Shown one piece after another: positions 19,101-26,721 of a stretch of 64,000 nucleotides of DNA (position 1 is its first letter; the number at the start of each line of letters is the position of its first letter). Under the pieces are notes generated by a model. It was not told the origin of the DNA, searched no databases, and saw only the letters and a program-made list of their open reading frames with translations. This DNA comes from Bacillota bacterium (GTDB lineage Bacteria > Bacillota > Clostridia > Acetivibrionales > JANLFN01). The DNA lies in contig JAEZTC010000013.1 of NCBI GenBank assembly GCA_023421675.1, positions 1 to 64,000 of the forward strand, written 5' to 3'. The translations under genes and the position numbers were made by a program.

Positions 19101-19858
19101 ACCCTGATAGTAGCTTTTTGACTATCAATTGCCAGAACCCGGGCAGTAGTCATTGCTATAGGGTTTGGACGTACCGGAGAACGCGATGCAAAAACGCCTG
19201 TTCTTGGAGCATTTTCATATGGAGGATCACACTGGGTGATTTTCCTATATGTTTTATTATCAAATCTATTAAACCACCAAATTATTTGTATGTGAGAAAA
19301 GCCATCTAATTTTTTAAAAATATCATTATTAATACCTCTCAAATCAAGATAATAATCTCCATCAATTTTTTTTATTAAGCCAATCTGTTGGAGGTTAAAT
19401 TCTTGTTTCCCGCCTTCTTCAAGCGAGGAAACGGTTTGCTTAATTACCCGTTCCTGTGTGTTCAAATCAGGTCTCCACCCAGAAAGTCTTTTTAATACAT
19501 CAGGTACAATCGGTTCTTTCACTCTGTCTTCGGAAGGGAAATAAGGTTTTATATCAAATACATAACAAGACTCATCTGCATCTGAATAGTCAATTTCAAT
19601 AATACCGCTGTTTACGTCAATTTGTACTATCCGTGAAACTGATATACAAATATTATTAGTATCGTTGATATCTTTCAGACTTTTAATATCAGTACGGTTA
19701 GTACCTTTGTAGAAAAATATGATATGGCTGAAAAGTTCCAGGTTTTTAAGTGCCGGTTTATATGCCTTGTATATTGAAATTATATTTTTACCCTGATTTT
19801 TGTTGTATTGACCTATAGGAAAAATATTATAGCTGCTTGTGGTTATTTCTTTTTTCAC
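16115..19858 (-). CDS. UvrA-like excinuclease ATPase fused to two N-terminal TsaA/TrmO-like domains
   Basis: A 1247-residue protein. Residues from about 340 are a complete UvrA: two ABC modules, each with GVSGSGKSS (first at 373) and LSGGEAQR, plus zinc-finger pairs (HCPDCGRAICP; CYPC to CPVC; CKAC to CSVC) that contact DNA. UvrA normally finds bulky lesions with UvrB and is about 940 residues long. Ahead of it are two related beta-barrel units of the TsaA/TrmO type. The second (about 155-290) keeps the SAM-binding motif RTGVFASRSPVRPNPI. The first (about 10-130) keeps the frame (YFPSEDRVKEPIVPD) but has lost that motif. TrmO methylates the t6A37 base of tRNA. The start is GTG with AGGAGGG five bases before it. 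It is a single gene without uvrB or uvrC nearby, so it is perhaps a specialised second UvrA. Confidence 0.85.
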   Translation of the reverse strand: MKKEITTSSYNIFPIGQYNKNQGKNIISIYKAYKPALKNLELFSHIIFFYKGTNRTDIKSLKDINDTNNICISVSRIVQIDVNSGIIEIDYSDADESCYVFDIKPYFPSEDRVKEPIVPDVLKRLSGWRPDLNTQERVIKQTVSSLEEGGKQEFNLQQIGLIKKIDGDYYLDLRGINNDIFKKLDGFSHIQIIWWFNRFDNKTYRKITQCDPPYENAPRTGVFASRSPVRPNPIAMTTARVLAIDSQKATIRVTGLDSFDKTPIIDIKTYIPAKDRVREFYVPEWVSHWPEWLEDNSINENKVDVHIISPDIEKLRRFASIKNEDLSKDGVFASEQITYEKNDTEIVVKGARQNNLKNITLSIPKNKITVITGVSGSGKSSLAFDTLYAESQRRFMDSISSGRSLYEQMEKPDVEQITGLPPAIAVEQKSISRNPRSTVGTITDLYDYLRLLFSKIGIRHCPDCGRAICPINSDEIINVLRMLKPGTELSIRGFNHNEGLLNMKVPDNDTTGIYKKSISQSVGKGLEIGNGAIEIIINRNEKIVLQTKQMCYPCNRIFFELSSSTFSYNNPEGMCPVCNGLGKKLEVDPELIISKPYLSILDGASEWWGNLRKHREKPNANWMKGEVLALAEQMDIDLELPWSKLPEHFKHQVLYGSQGKEVRFLYENTNGRKGEIVRPVEGVVNCMSRLFKENSGETAARLSETFMREKPCDLCRGEKLSPVGRLVTVGGTRFPEAAAMSIEELYNWVKNIPAKLTKEERLICGQILNTLKQRLENLIDVGLKYLALDRTAPTLSGGEAQRLRLAAQLGCGLTNLLYILDEPSIGLHPKDQEALLNAIKNLRDEGNTVVIVEHDPEIMLAADRIIDIGPGAGEYGGEVIAQGTPQDIIDSPTSETGMFLRGDKVIGSSNKIKKAPEEFITIFEARHNNLKNIDVSFPIGMLTCITGVSGSGKSSLISGTLSPALGRFLNTSNDIPGEYTRLEGAEKIDKVINISQQPIGRSPRSNPATYTGMFDDIRDLFVSTADAREKGYKQNRFSFNSKEGQCKACGGEGRKCIQMHFMPDIWVECSVCHGKRFDEETLQIKYNGKSISDVLEMDVDEAFEFFSDATKMKRILQTLHDVGLGYIKLGQSALTLSGGEAQRIKLAKELSRPDTGKTLYILDEPTTGLHFSDIESLMKILHRITTAGNSVIVIEHNTDVIKNSDWIIDMGPEGGDLGGYVIVQGTPEQVAESRNSYTGKVLRSLMR

Positions 19859-20012
19859 GTTGCCCTCCTAAAAAACAAATGAATTCTATAACAATCCAGT
19901 AAGAAAATATTATCATTTATCTGGGAAAACAGTTTGATGTATCTTGCTCAATTTTGGTAAATGGTATGGGGTTTATACCAACTATTTGACTATTTTTGCT
20001 CTTGCTGCAATA

Positions 20013-20041
20013 TTGACACTTTTAATTTATATGTATAGATT
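20013..20041 (+). promoter_or_regulatory. Candidate promoter of the GyrI-like/AraC pair
   Basis: A perfect TTGACA (20013-20018), a 17-bp spacer and TAGATT (20036-20041), 40 bases before the chosen start. Confidence 0.5.
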
Positions 20042-20080
20042 AATATTAAAGATTAACATATGTACGTGATGGGTGATAGT

Positions 20081-20590
20081 ATGGAGTTTAAAAAGGTTTT
20101 CTCAGAAAATGATATTTTCCTTATAGGAATGGATTTTTATGGCGACCCATTTGAAAAAGCTTCTACATGGGAGGAAGAAAACGAAATAGGTCAGTTGTGG
20201 AAGAGGTTTAATAAGTTTGTTCTTGAAAACCCTGACTCAATGAATAATGTTAATAGCAGGAATGTTTTTTATGAGGTTCACTCCATAACAGACGAGAGTT
20301 TCACTAAAGGCTATTTCAATATTTTTGTAGGTGTACAGACTGAAACAGTTGCTGCCGGTATTCCTTTCGGGTTGGTTGCAAAGCAGCTGCCACCTTCAAA
20401 GTATGCATTGTTTACGCTCAAAGGGCAGGAGATTGCGTCTGACTGGAACAGGAAAATCATGTCAGATTGGGCACCTTCTTCAGGTCTGGAACTATTATGC
20501 AATTACACAGTTCTTAAGTATGATGACAGATTTAAGGGCATGGACAAGATAGATGAATCAGAAATGGACATTCTGATTCCAATCAGGTAA
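20081..20590 (+). CDS. GyrI-like small-molecule-binding domain protein
   Basis: A 169-residue soluble protein that is essentially one GyrI/AraC effector-binding domain. The recognisable part is the strand pattern around GVQTETVAAGIPFGL, followed by LPPSKYALFTLKG, which resembles the PxxxYAVF region of this fold. The domain binds hydrophobic cations or similar small molecules. The ATG at 20081 is chosen for GGGTGAT just upstream; ATGs at 20060 and 20069 are alternatives. The next gene, 21 bases on, is an AraC regulator whose C-terminal half has the same fold, so the two may share a ligand. Confidence 0.7.
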   Translation: MEFKKVFSENDIFLIGMDFYGDPFEKASTWEEENEIGQLWKRFNKFVLENPDSMNNVNSRNVFYEVHSITDESFTKGYFNIFVGVQTETVAAGIPFGLVAKQLPPSKYALFTLKGQEIASDWNRKIMSDWAPSSGLELLCNYTVLKYDDRFKGMDKIDESEMDILIPIR

Positions 20591-20611
20591 TTAATTATCT
20601 GGGGTACATTT

Positions 20612-21460
20612 ATGAAACAAATTTGTGATATATATAAGGCAGTTCAGTTTATAGAGAAAAACCTAAAAGAGAATATAACTATTGAGGCTGCTGCTCAAGA
20701 GGCAGGGTACTCTCTGTTTCATTTTGCAAGGGTATTTAATCAATTAACAGGGCACAGTCCATATGACTATATTATGAGAAGGCGTTTGTCTGAATCTGCT
20801 AAAAAGCTTGCAGAAAGAAAGCAGAGAATTACAGATGTTGCTTTTGAATTTCAGTTTAATAATATAGAAACCTACTCACGTGCGTTTAAAAAAATGTTTG
20901 ATATTCTGCCTAATCAAATAAAAGATGAAAGCATTCTGAATAAGCTAACCCTGAAAGATCCTATAACAGAAAAATATTTAGAACATATTACAAAGAACAA
21001 CTTTTTTGAACCGGAAATTATATATAAGGAAGAGATGTGTTTCCTGGGAGAAGTACTTTTTCGTAACGATTTTATTTTTAACAGCTTTACAATAGATCAC
21101 TTGAGGCATGAATTGCTCAACTTTCAATATTGTTATGAACCTGAATTATACACAATATCATTTAATCCGGAGCATTGGCAGCAGGAGACATTTCGGCAGC
21201 TCGCCTGTATAAGGGTAAGCTCATTGGAGCAGACGCCTGCTTCATTTGTCGGTAAAAAATTACTTCCAATGCAATATTGTAAGTTTACACATATCAGCCC
21301 TCTAAATGATGTTGGATTATCCTATAATTATATTTTTCAGACCTGGCTTCCAAAGTCGGGATACAGGCTTTCACAGCCTTTTTCGCTGGAAAAACACGAA
21401 TGCCTTGGTTATAAATCAAACCTAGGCATATCGATATTTGTACCTATTATAAAGAAGTGA
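20612..21460 (+). CDS. AraC-family regulator with C-terminal GyrI-like domain
   Basis: A 282-residue regulator. The AraC/XylS double helix-turn-helix is N-terminal (about 8-105; AAAQEAGYSLFHFARVFNQL and ITDVAFEFQFNNIETYSRAF). A GyrI-like effector domain fills residues 130-282, with the LPMQYCKFTHI strand as landmark. This is the Rob/BltR-like arrangement in which ligand binding alters DNA binding. GGGGT lies six bases before the ATG. It forms a pair with the stand-alone GyrI-like gene upstream, and targets beyond itself are not evident. Confidence 0.88.
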   Translation: MKQICDIYKAVQFIEKNLKENITIEAAAQEAGYSLFHFARVFNQLTGHSPYDYIMRRRLSESAKKLAERKQRITDVAFEFQFNNIETYSRAFKKMFDILPNQIKDESILNKLTLKDPITEKYLEHITKNNFFEPEIIYKEEMCFLGEVLFRNDFIFNSFTIDHLRHELLNFQYCYEPELYTISFNPEHWQQETFRQLACIRVSSLEQTPASFVGKKLLPMQYCKFTHISPLNDVGLSYNYIFQTWLPKSGYRLSQPFSLEKHECLGYKSNLGISIFVPIIKK

Positions 21461-21598
21461 TATATCAAGTCTTACAGCCTCTTTGCCTTCTGCAATGTTT
21501 TTTTATTGAAGGGCTCTGATTTTTACAGAAAATCATTCTTAAATTTTAAAATTCGATAAAAAAAGACATTTATATTGTTGAATAATCTACTTACTTTG

Positions 21599-21627
21599 TT
21601 GAATGATATTTAATATTGGGATATAAT
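21599..21627 (+). promoter_or_regulatory. Promoter of the DUF47-Pit operon
   Basis: TTGAAT (21599-21604), a 17-bp spacer and a perfect TATAAT (21622-21627), 45 bases before the start at 21673. Confidence 0.65.
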
Positions 21628-21672
21628 CATTTGGGTGGCAATAATTCTCTATATAATGAAAGGAATATTTTT

Positions 21673-22296
21673 ATGTTTAAAGCGTCTCACAAGGAAGACA
21701 TTTTTTTTGACATGTTTGTTGAAACTATGCAAAGCTCTTGTAAAGCTGCAGAAATGTTAGTAGACTTGATGAAAAATTATGTAGATATTGATAATAAAAT
21801 TGAATCTATTGGTATTGTAGAACATGAGTGTGACAATAGTATACATAAAATTTTAGAGCAGCTAAACAAATCTTTTATTACTCCTTTTGATAGAGAAGAT
21901 ATTTATTCTATTGCAAAAGAATTGGACAACATTACTGACTATGTGGACTCTACAGCTCATAAGTTCAAGATGCTAAATGTTGTAGAAATTCGTGATGAAG
22001 CTATAAAGCTTGCGGAATTGGCTGTATTATGCACCAAAGAGCTTAATGATGTTATAGTTGAGTTAAAAAATATGAAAAGAAGCAAGACACTTATGGATAA
22101 AATTATTGATGTAAATAGAATTGAAAATGAGGCAGATCAGATTTTTAGAGATGCCATCACAAAATTGTTTACATGTGAAAAAAATCCTGTTGAAGTTATT
22201 AAGTGGAAGGAAATATATGAATGCTTGGAAAATACGTTAGATGCCTGTGAGGATGTGGCAAATATTGTTGAAGGGGTTGTAATGAAGAATGTTTGA
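21673..22296 (+). CDS. DUF47/PhoU-like accessory protein of phosphate permease
   Basis: A 207-residue all-helical cytosolic protein of the DUF47 (PhoU-like) family, with the acidic repeats EHECDNSIHKI and EADQIFRDAI that ligate metal in this fold. These proteins are nearly always encoded with Pit-type transporters and thought to gate or regulate them. The gene overlaps the permease start by eight bases. The ATG at 21673 follows AAAGGAA; earlier in-frame codons lie over the promoter. Confidence 0.88.
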   Translation: MFKASHKEDIFFDMFVETMQSSCKAAEMLVDLMKNYVDIDNKIESIGIVEHECDNSIHKILEQLNKSFITPFDREDIYSIAKELDNITDYVDSTAHKFKMLNVVEIRDEAIKLAELAVLCTKELNDVIVELKNMKRSKTLMDKIIDVNRIENEADQIFRDAITKLFTCEKNPVEVIKWKEIYECLENTLDACEDVANIVEGVVMKNV

Positions 22297-23308
22297 GGCT
22301 ATACCGGCATCGATCATAATTATTGTTATATTAGCTCTGGGGTTTGACTTTGTAAATGGATTTCATGATACGGCAAATTCCATAGCAACATCTATTTCTA
22401 CAAGGGTTTTATCCCCGGTAAAGGCTATATTGTTAGCTGTGGTTTGTAATTTTCTTGGAGCTTTGATTTTTACGCTTTTGTTGCACACAAAGAATGTTGC
22501 AGCTACTATAGCCGGTGATGTTGTAAACAATAAACTGATAAACCCCACAGTAATAATTTCAGCACTTATAGCAGCTATTATATGGAATCTTATTACATGG
22601 TACTTCGGTATTCCAAGCAGTTCTTCACATGCTTTGATTGGAAGCCTTATAGGAGCATCAGTAACATATACAATGTCGACTGATGTATTAAAGATTAGCG
22701 GAATTATTGATAAAATTATTATTCCTCTGTTTGCTTCACCCATTATAGGATTTTTACTAGGCTTTTATATAATGAAGCTATTAGCTATTCTTTTTGCACG
22801 ATTTTCACAAAATACAATGAATAAGTGGTTTTCCAAGCTACAAATTGTTTCCTCGGCAGCTGTGGCCTTTTTCCATGGCAGTAATGATGCACAAAAGTCG
22901 ATGGGAATTATAACCATGGCACTTATCACCGCAGATTTGAACAAGGGAAGTACAAATACTCAGCCCTGGGTTGTTGTACTTTGCGCATTAACCATGGCAA
23001 TAGGTACATCAGTAGGTGGATGGAAGATCATTAAAACAGTCGGAATGAATATGATTAAAATGAACCCTGTACAGGGCTTTGTTGCTCAAACCAGTGCAGC
23101 GGTTTCAATAGCTTTTGCGGATATGTATAAGGCACCTATAAGTACAACGCATGTTATCACTACGGCTGTAATGGGGGTTGGAGCATCAAAACGTTTATCC
23201 GCCGTTAGATGGGCACTTGCACGAAATATTGTATGGGCATGGGTTTTAACAATACCTATAACAATAATACTAGGGGCGTTAATACAATTATTGATAAGGT
23301 TATTTTAA
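22289..23308 (+). CDS. pit: Pit-family inorganic phosphate permease
   Basis: A 339-residue membrane protein with about ten helices and the two inverted Pit signatures: GFDFVNGFHDTANSIATSI near the N-terminus and FHGSNDAQKSMGIITMAL in the second half. It carries low-affinity phosphate uptake driven by H+ or Na+ symport, possibly with a metal. No strong ribosome site is seen; the start overlaps the DUF47 gene, so translation is probably coupled. A strong terminator follows at 23333. Confidence 0.92.
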   Translation: MFEAIPASIIIIVILALGFDFVNGFHDTANSIATSISTRVLSPVKAILLAVVCNFLGALIFTLLLHTKNVAATIAGDVVNNKLINPTVIISALIAAIIWNLITWYFGIPSSSSHALIGSLIGASVTYTMSTDVLKISGIIDKIIIPLFASPIIGFLLGFYIMKLLAILFARFSQNTMNKWFSKLQIVSSAAVAFFHGSNDAQKSMGIITMALITADLNKGSTNTQPWVVVLCALTMAIGTSVGGWKIIKTVGMNMIKMNPVQGFVAQTSAAVSIAFADMYKAPISTTHVITTAVMGVGASKRLSAVRWALARNIVWAWVLTIPITIILGALIQLLIRLF

Positions 23309-23332
23309 TAATCTTTTAGTTTATTAGAGCTA

Positions 23333-23359
23333 GCACTACCACTGTGGTAGTGCTTTTTT
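23333..23359 (+). terminator. Intrinsic terminator after pit
   Basis: GCACTACCA and TGGTAGTGC form a perfect 9-bp stem with a three-base loop, followed by six Ts. Confidence 0.85.
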
Positions 23360-23501
23360 ATGTTAATTGCTTGGATGTTTTAACATTCTGCTGTTTTTTG
23401 CATATAATTGTATGAAGTAAAATTAAAAAGATTCTTGTTTTAAATATCGGGTTCTGGGGTATAAATCAATAAGTTAGAAAGAACATTTTGGAGGTGTTAT
23501 T

Positions 23502-23657
23502 ATGAATGATAAGGATACCAGGGTGAAAAAAACTAGTTACAGTAATTCATCTGAGGTGATTAATAATGATGAGGAATACATAATTCCATACGAAGCAGCT
23601 TGTTCTCATGAATTTTCGGAAGGCTGCATTGTAGCTGAAGATGATAATGATAAATAG
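23502..23657 (+). CDS. Small acidic protein of unknown function (51 aa)
   Basis: A 51-residue reading frame with a strong GGAGG seven bases before its ATG, its own intergenic slot and a terminator after it. Those are the reasons to call it a gene. The product starts basic (MNDKDTRVKKTSY) and turns acidic. It has two cysteines (one in EAACSH and one in EGCIV) that could bind a metal or form a disulfide. There is no membrane segment. I do not recognise it. Confidence 0.6.
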   Translation: MNDKDTRVKKTSYSNSSEVINNDEEYIIPYEAACSHEFSEGCIVAEDDNDK

Positions 23658-23675
23658 CTTGAGAAATAATATAAA

Positions 23676-23720
23676 AGGGACGGCTGACTGTTAATTTTAA
23701 AATATACAGTAGCCGTCCCT
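23676..23720. terminator. Bidirectional terminator
   Basis: AGGGACGGCTGACTGT (23676-23691) pairs with ACAGTAGCCGTCCCT (23706-23720) with one bulge. It serves the small gene on the left and the glyoxalase gene on the right. Confidence 0.8.
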
Positions 23721-23730
23721 GAGTAAAAAA

Positions 23731-24099
23731 TTATTTTTGCTGAAAGAACTGAACATTAAGGCCATTTGGGTCCTTAATAGTAAAAAACTTAAAACCGGGA
23801 GTTTCAATAGGCCCGCCGTGTATAGGAATATTTTTGTTTTTTACAACTTCAAGCATAGCATCAGCAGAATCGACAGCGAAACCAATTGATATATGCTCAC
23901 CGTGGTTGATTACGTTATTACTGCTATCCGCCAAAAGTTCGACCATTGTTTCATCACTTGTCCCATTTCCCATAAAAGCTATCTCTATTCCGGGTCCTGC
24001 AGGAAAACGTTTTGTTAATTGAAGACCTGCTAAATCGGAATAAAAAGCGATGGATTCATCCAAATTTCTCACATGGATTGTTGTCCATAATAACTTCAT
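23731..24099 (-). CDS. Glyoxalase/VOC-family protein
   Basis: A 122-residue protein of the vicinal-oxygen-chelate fold with two beta-alpha-beta-beta-beta units. It opens LWTTIHVRNLDESIAFY, has HGEHISIGFAVD in the middle and ends FFTIKDPNGLNVQFF. The metal-ligand positions are His in TIHVRN, Glu in MVELL, His in HISIGF and a last position that here reads Gln in VQFF. It is close to lactoylglutathione-lyase-like proteins, but the substrate is not fixed by this. GGAGGG precedes the ATG at 24099 by seven bases. It is divergent from the MmyB-type regulator, which may control it. Confidence 0.85.
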   Translation of the reverse strand: MKLLWTTIHVRNLDESIAFYSDLAGLQLTKRFPAGPGIEIAFMGNGTSDETMVELLADSSNNVINHGEHISIGFAVDSADAMLEVVKNKNIPIHGGPIETPGFKFFTIKDPNGLNVQFFQQK

Positions 24100-24258
24100 A
24101 TATAATCCCTCCATTTTGTTATTATTGTTTTAGACTTCTTCATTTCTGAGAAAAAACCTCTGTTTAATTTTCCCTGGATTTATAATAATACATATTTTAT
24201 AATCTTAATAGGAGCGAAATCATACTAGTATAAATTATAACTGACAGGACTGATTAAT

Positions 24259-25098
24259 ATTATTAGTAATAATGAAAAAAACCGCTACAAAGAACTAGCC
24301 GATTTTTTAAAAACCCGGAGGGCAAAAATTCTTCCATCTCAGGTAGGGCTTTCAACAGAAATACGTCGCCGTACTCCTGGTTTGAGAAGAGAGGAAGTAG
24401 CGCAGTTAGCTGGTATTGGTATAACCTGGTATACATGGCTTGAGCAAGGAAGACCTATTCATGTTTCAACTCAGGTAATTGAAAGTTTATCCAGAACTTT
24501 ATTGCTTGATAAACAGGAACGGGTTCATCTTTACCTTTTGGCAAACCAGCCGCTTCCTGTGGATATACCGGAATACCGGAGGACAATAAGTCCAATACTT
24601 CAACGCTTTCTGGACAGCTTATTGTTTTCTCCATCGCTAGTCATGGATCAGCGGTGGAATGTCATTGCCTGGAATAAAGCAGCATGTTTGCTTCTTGGAG
24701 ATTTCAGCAAAATGAATGCTCGTGAGAGAAATATAGTTTGGGCGATGTTTACAGATGAAAAATTCAAACAGCTATATGTTGATTGGAATTCACATGCTAA
24801 GGGGTTGCTTGGGAGATTTCGTTCTACTTGCGGGCAATACATAGAAGATTCCTGGCTTACTCAGTTTATTGATGATCTTAAAATGCAAAGTACTGAGTTT
24901 AATTCATGGTGGCCTTTACATGAAATTAATAGCAATAGTGAAGTATACAAACAATTGAACCATCCGGCTGCGGGATCATTGGATTTTGAGGTTAGTAATT
25001 TTGATGTTTCGGATAATTCCGGATTAAAGCTTATTGTTCATACTCCTTTAGCCGATACCGCTGAAAAAATGAAATTATTGATTGAACAGAATACATAA
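24259..25098 (+). CDS. MmyB-type XRE-family regulator without a canonical start codon
   Basis: About 280 residues. The N-terminal helix-turn-helix has the typical opening of this family (YKELADFLKTRRAKILP, then RTPGLRREEVAQLAGIG and YTWLEQGR). A PAS-like MmyB ligand domain follows (LDSLLFSPSLVMDQRWNVIAWN). The frame is open from 24241, but no ATG, GTG or TTG occurs before codon 24382, which would cut through the recognition helix. An ATT at 24259 lies nine bases after AGGA and is the best start I see. The ATG at 24272 is in the wrong frame and would need a -1 slip in the following A7 run. Either an unusual start or a one-base sequence error is likely. It faces the glyoxalase gene. Confidence 0.75.
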   Translation: MISNNEKNRYKELADFLKTRRAKILPSQVGLSTEIRRRTPGLRREEVAQLAGIGITWYTWLEQGRPIHVSTQVIESLSRTLLLDKQERVHLYLLANQPLPVDIPEYRRTISPILQRFLDSLLFSPSLVMDQRWNVIAWNKAACLLLGDFSKMNARERNIVWAMFTDEKFKQLYVDWNSHAKGLLGRFRSTCGQYIEDSWLTQFIDDLKMQSTEFNSWWPLHEINSNSEVYKQLNHPAAGSLDFEVSNFDVSDNSGLKLIVHTPLADTAEKMKLLIEQNT

Positions 25099-25114
25099 GC
25101 GTCTTAAGTAATAG

Positions 25115-25135
25115 GCCCACCTTTAAGGTGGGCTT
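25115..25135 (+). terminator. Terminator after the MmyB-type gene
   Basis: GCCCACCTT and AAGGTGGGC form a 9-bp stem with almost no loop, 16 bases after the stop codon; a T-rich stretch follows. Confidence 0.6.
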
Positions 25136-25200
25136 ATTGTTATCGTTCTTCATTTTTACCATCCTTCGATTATGTTATCCTTTATTCTGATGTAAAACAA

Positions 25201-25353
25201 CTATTTTTTCTCCTTCATACACACTTCAAGTGCGAGAAGTGCATACGCTTTTGCGCATTCAGCCATATCCTTTGGAGTTGGCATATAACGCGGTGGACCG
25301 TAAGTAATTGACGGGACTTTATATTCATTAAATACATTGTGATCCCTCCACAT
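25201..25353 (-). pseudogene. C-terminal remnant of an M20-family metallopeptidase
   Basis: Read leftwards, a 50-codon frame encodes WRDHNVFNEYKVPSITYGPP, then a helix, KDMAECAKAYALLALEVC. This resembles the last strand and helix of M20 peptidases and deacetylases (family pattern: NxxGIPxxxYGPG, then a helix with DL..AAK.YA). A complete enzyme has about 400 residues, so most is gone. There is no good ribosome site before its ATG. It explains the odd codon-like composition in this 640-bp gap (25099-25740); the rest of the gap shows only the palindrome at 25594. Confidence 0.55.
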
Positions 25354-25593
25354 GCTTTATTTTGGACTCCCATGCCTTTTTTTAATATCAAACTTGCAAT
25401 TGACTCTAAATACTTTTAAAACAACAGCCACAAAGAGCTATTAGTATTGGGTAGCATCATGGCGAGATGCCCATTAAATATAATAAAATGCAATATCATA
25501 TCTCGATTCTTTTATATATATAATTGACAATCTTATTACTGGTTCACAGCATACTCTTTAACAGTTTCAGTAATTTACCTTGGAAGTGTTTGT

Positions 25594-25623
25594 ATAATAT
25601 GACTAAAACATTAGTCATATTAT
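25594..25623. promoter_or_regulatory. 13-bp-arm palindrome upstream of the moxR-like operon
   Basis: ATAATATGACTAA-AACA-TTAGTCATATTAT, perfect arms. It overlaps a possible -10 box (TATAAT at 25593-25598) and lies 118 bases before the moxR-like start. It has the size and symmetry of an operator. No T-tract follows, so it is not a usual terminator. Confidence 0.55.
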
Positions 25624-25740
25624 TGTATATTTGACAGATTGAATTAGAATTTTTAGAATGCTAGACTAAAAAAGGATGATGTGGATAAATTAGGCAGCTT
25701 GAAAATTATGTTTTTTATCATTTTTTCGGGGGTTATTATA

Positions 25741-26697
25741 ATGGAACTGGAAAGAATTAAGGAACTTGGTGAAAGTATTAAAAAAAACATATCAAAAGTA
25801 ATAGTCGGTAAGGATGAAATCATTGAACTTGTAGTGGTATCTTTGCTGTGTACGGGACATGTCCTTTTAGAGGATGTACCTGGCACCGGTAAAACAATGA
25901 TGGCAAAGTGTCTGGCTAAATCTATTGATTGCCAGTTCAAAAGGATTCAATTTACCCCTGACCTTCTCCCTACAGACCTCACGGGACTTAATTTTTTTAA
26001 TCAGAAAGATTCTGAATTTAAATTCAGACCAGGCCCTATTTTTGCAAATATTGTCCTTGCTGATGAAATAAACAGGGCCACACCGAGGACTCAGGCAAGT
26101 CTTTTGGAATGTATGGAGGAAAGACAGGTAACAATTGACGGTGAAACCAAAACCTTAAAAAACCCCTTTTTTGTTATAGCAACTCAAAACCCTGTTGAGA
26201 CCCATGGTACATTTCCTCTGCCTGAAGCGCAATTGGACCGTTTCTTTATGAAACTGAACATCGGCTATCCATCTGACGAAGAGGGAATCAGTATTCTTGA
26301 CAGATTCCAATCAAAAAGTCCGCTGTCAGAAATAAAAAGTGTAACCGAAGCACAGGAAATTGTTGATGCTCAGGCTTCTTTTTCCAATGTCAGGGTAAGT
26401 CATGAAGTTAAGGAATATATAATTAAAATTATAGGTAAAACGCGCAGCAATGATAAGGTATCAGTAGGTGTCAGCCCAAGGGGAAGTCTTGCAATGATGA
26501 AAGCAGCCCAGGTCTATGCGATTCTAAAAGGACGCGACTATGTAATGCCAGACGATATAAAGCACCTGGCAATACCTGTTTTATCCCACAGGCTTGTATT
26601 GAACAGGTATGCATTAACTACGATTGAAAGTAAATTTGCAGAGAATGTTATTCTTAATATTTTAAAGGAAGTTCCCGTTCCCTTGGAAGAGTTTTAG
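25741..26697 (+). CDS. MoxR-type AAA+ ATPase
   Basis: A 318-residue AAA+ ATPase: Walker A GTGKTM in EDVPGTGKTMMAKC, Walker B IVLADEINRA, sensor 1 VIATQNPVE and sensor 2 GVSPRGSLAM. MoxR proteins act as chaperones for metal insertion or complex assembly and are typically encoded with DUF58 proteins, as here. The ATG at 25741 follows GGGGG at eight bases; the GTG 60 bases earlier has no ribosome site. It is the first gene of a three-gene operon. Confidence 0.9.
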   Translation: MELERIKELGESIKKNISKVIVGKDEIIELVVVSLLCTGHVLLEDVPGTGKTMMAKCLAKSIDCQFKRIQFTPDLLPTDLTGLNFFNQKDSEFKFRPGPIFANIVLADEINRATPRTQASLLECMEERQVTIDGETKTLKNPFFVIATQNPVETHGTFPLPEAQLDRFFMKLNIGYPSDEEGISILDRFQSKSPLSEIKSVTEAQEIVDAQASFSNVRVSHEVKEYIIKIIGKTRSNDKVSVGVSPRGSLAMMKAAQVYAILKGRDYVMPDDIKHLAIPVLSHRLVLNRYALTTIESKFAENVILNILKEVPVPLEEF

Positions 26698-26721
26698 AAA
26701 AAAAGCTCGGAGGATACTTAT

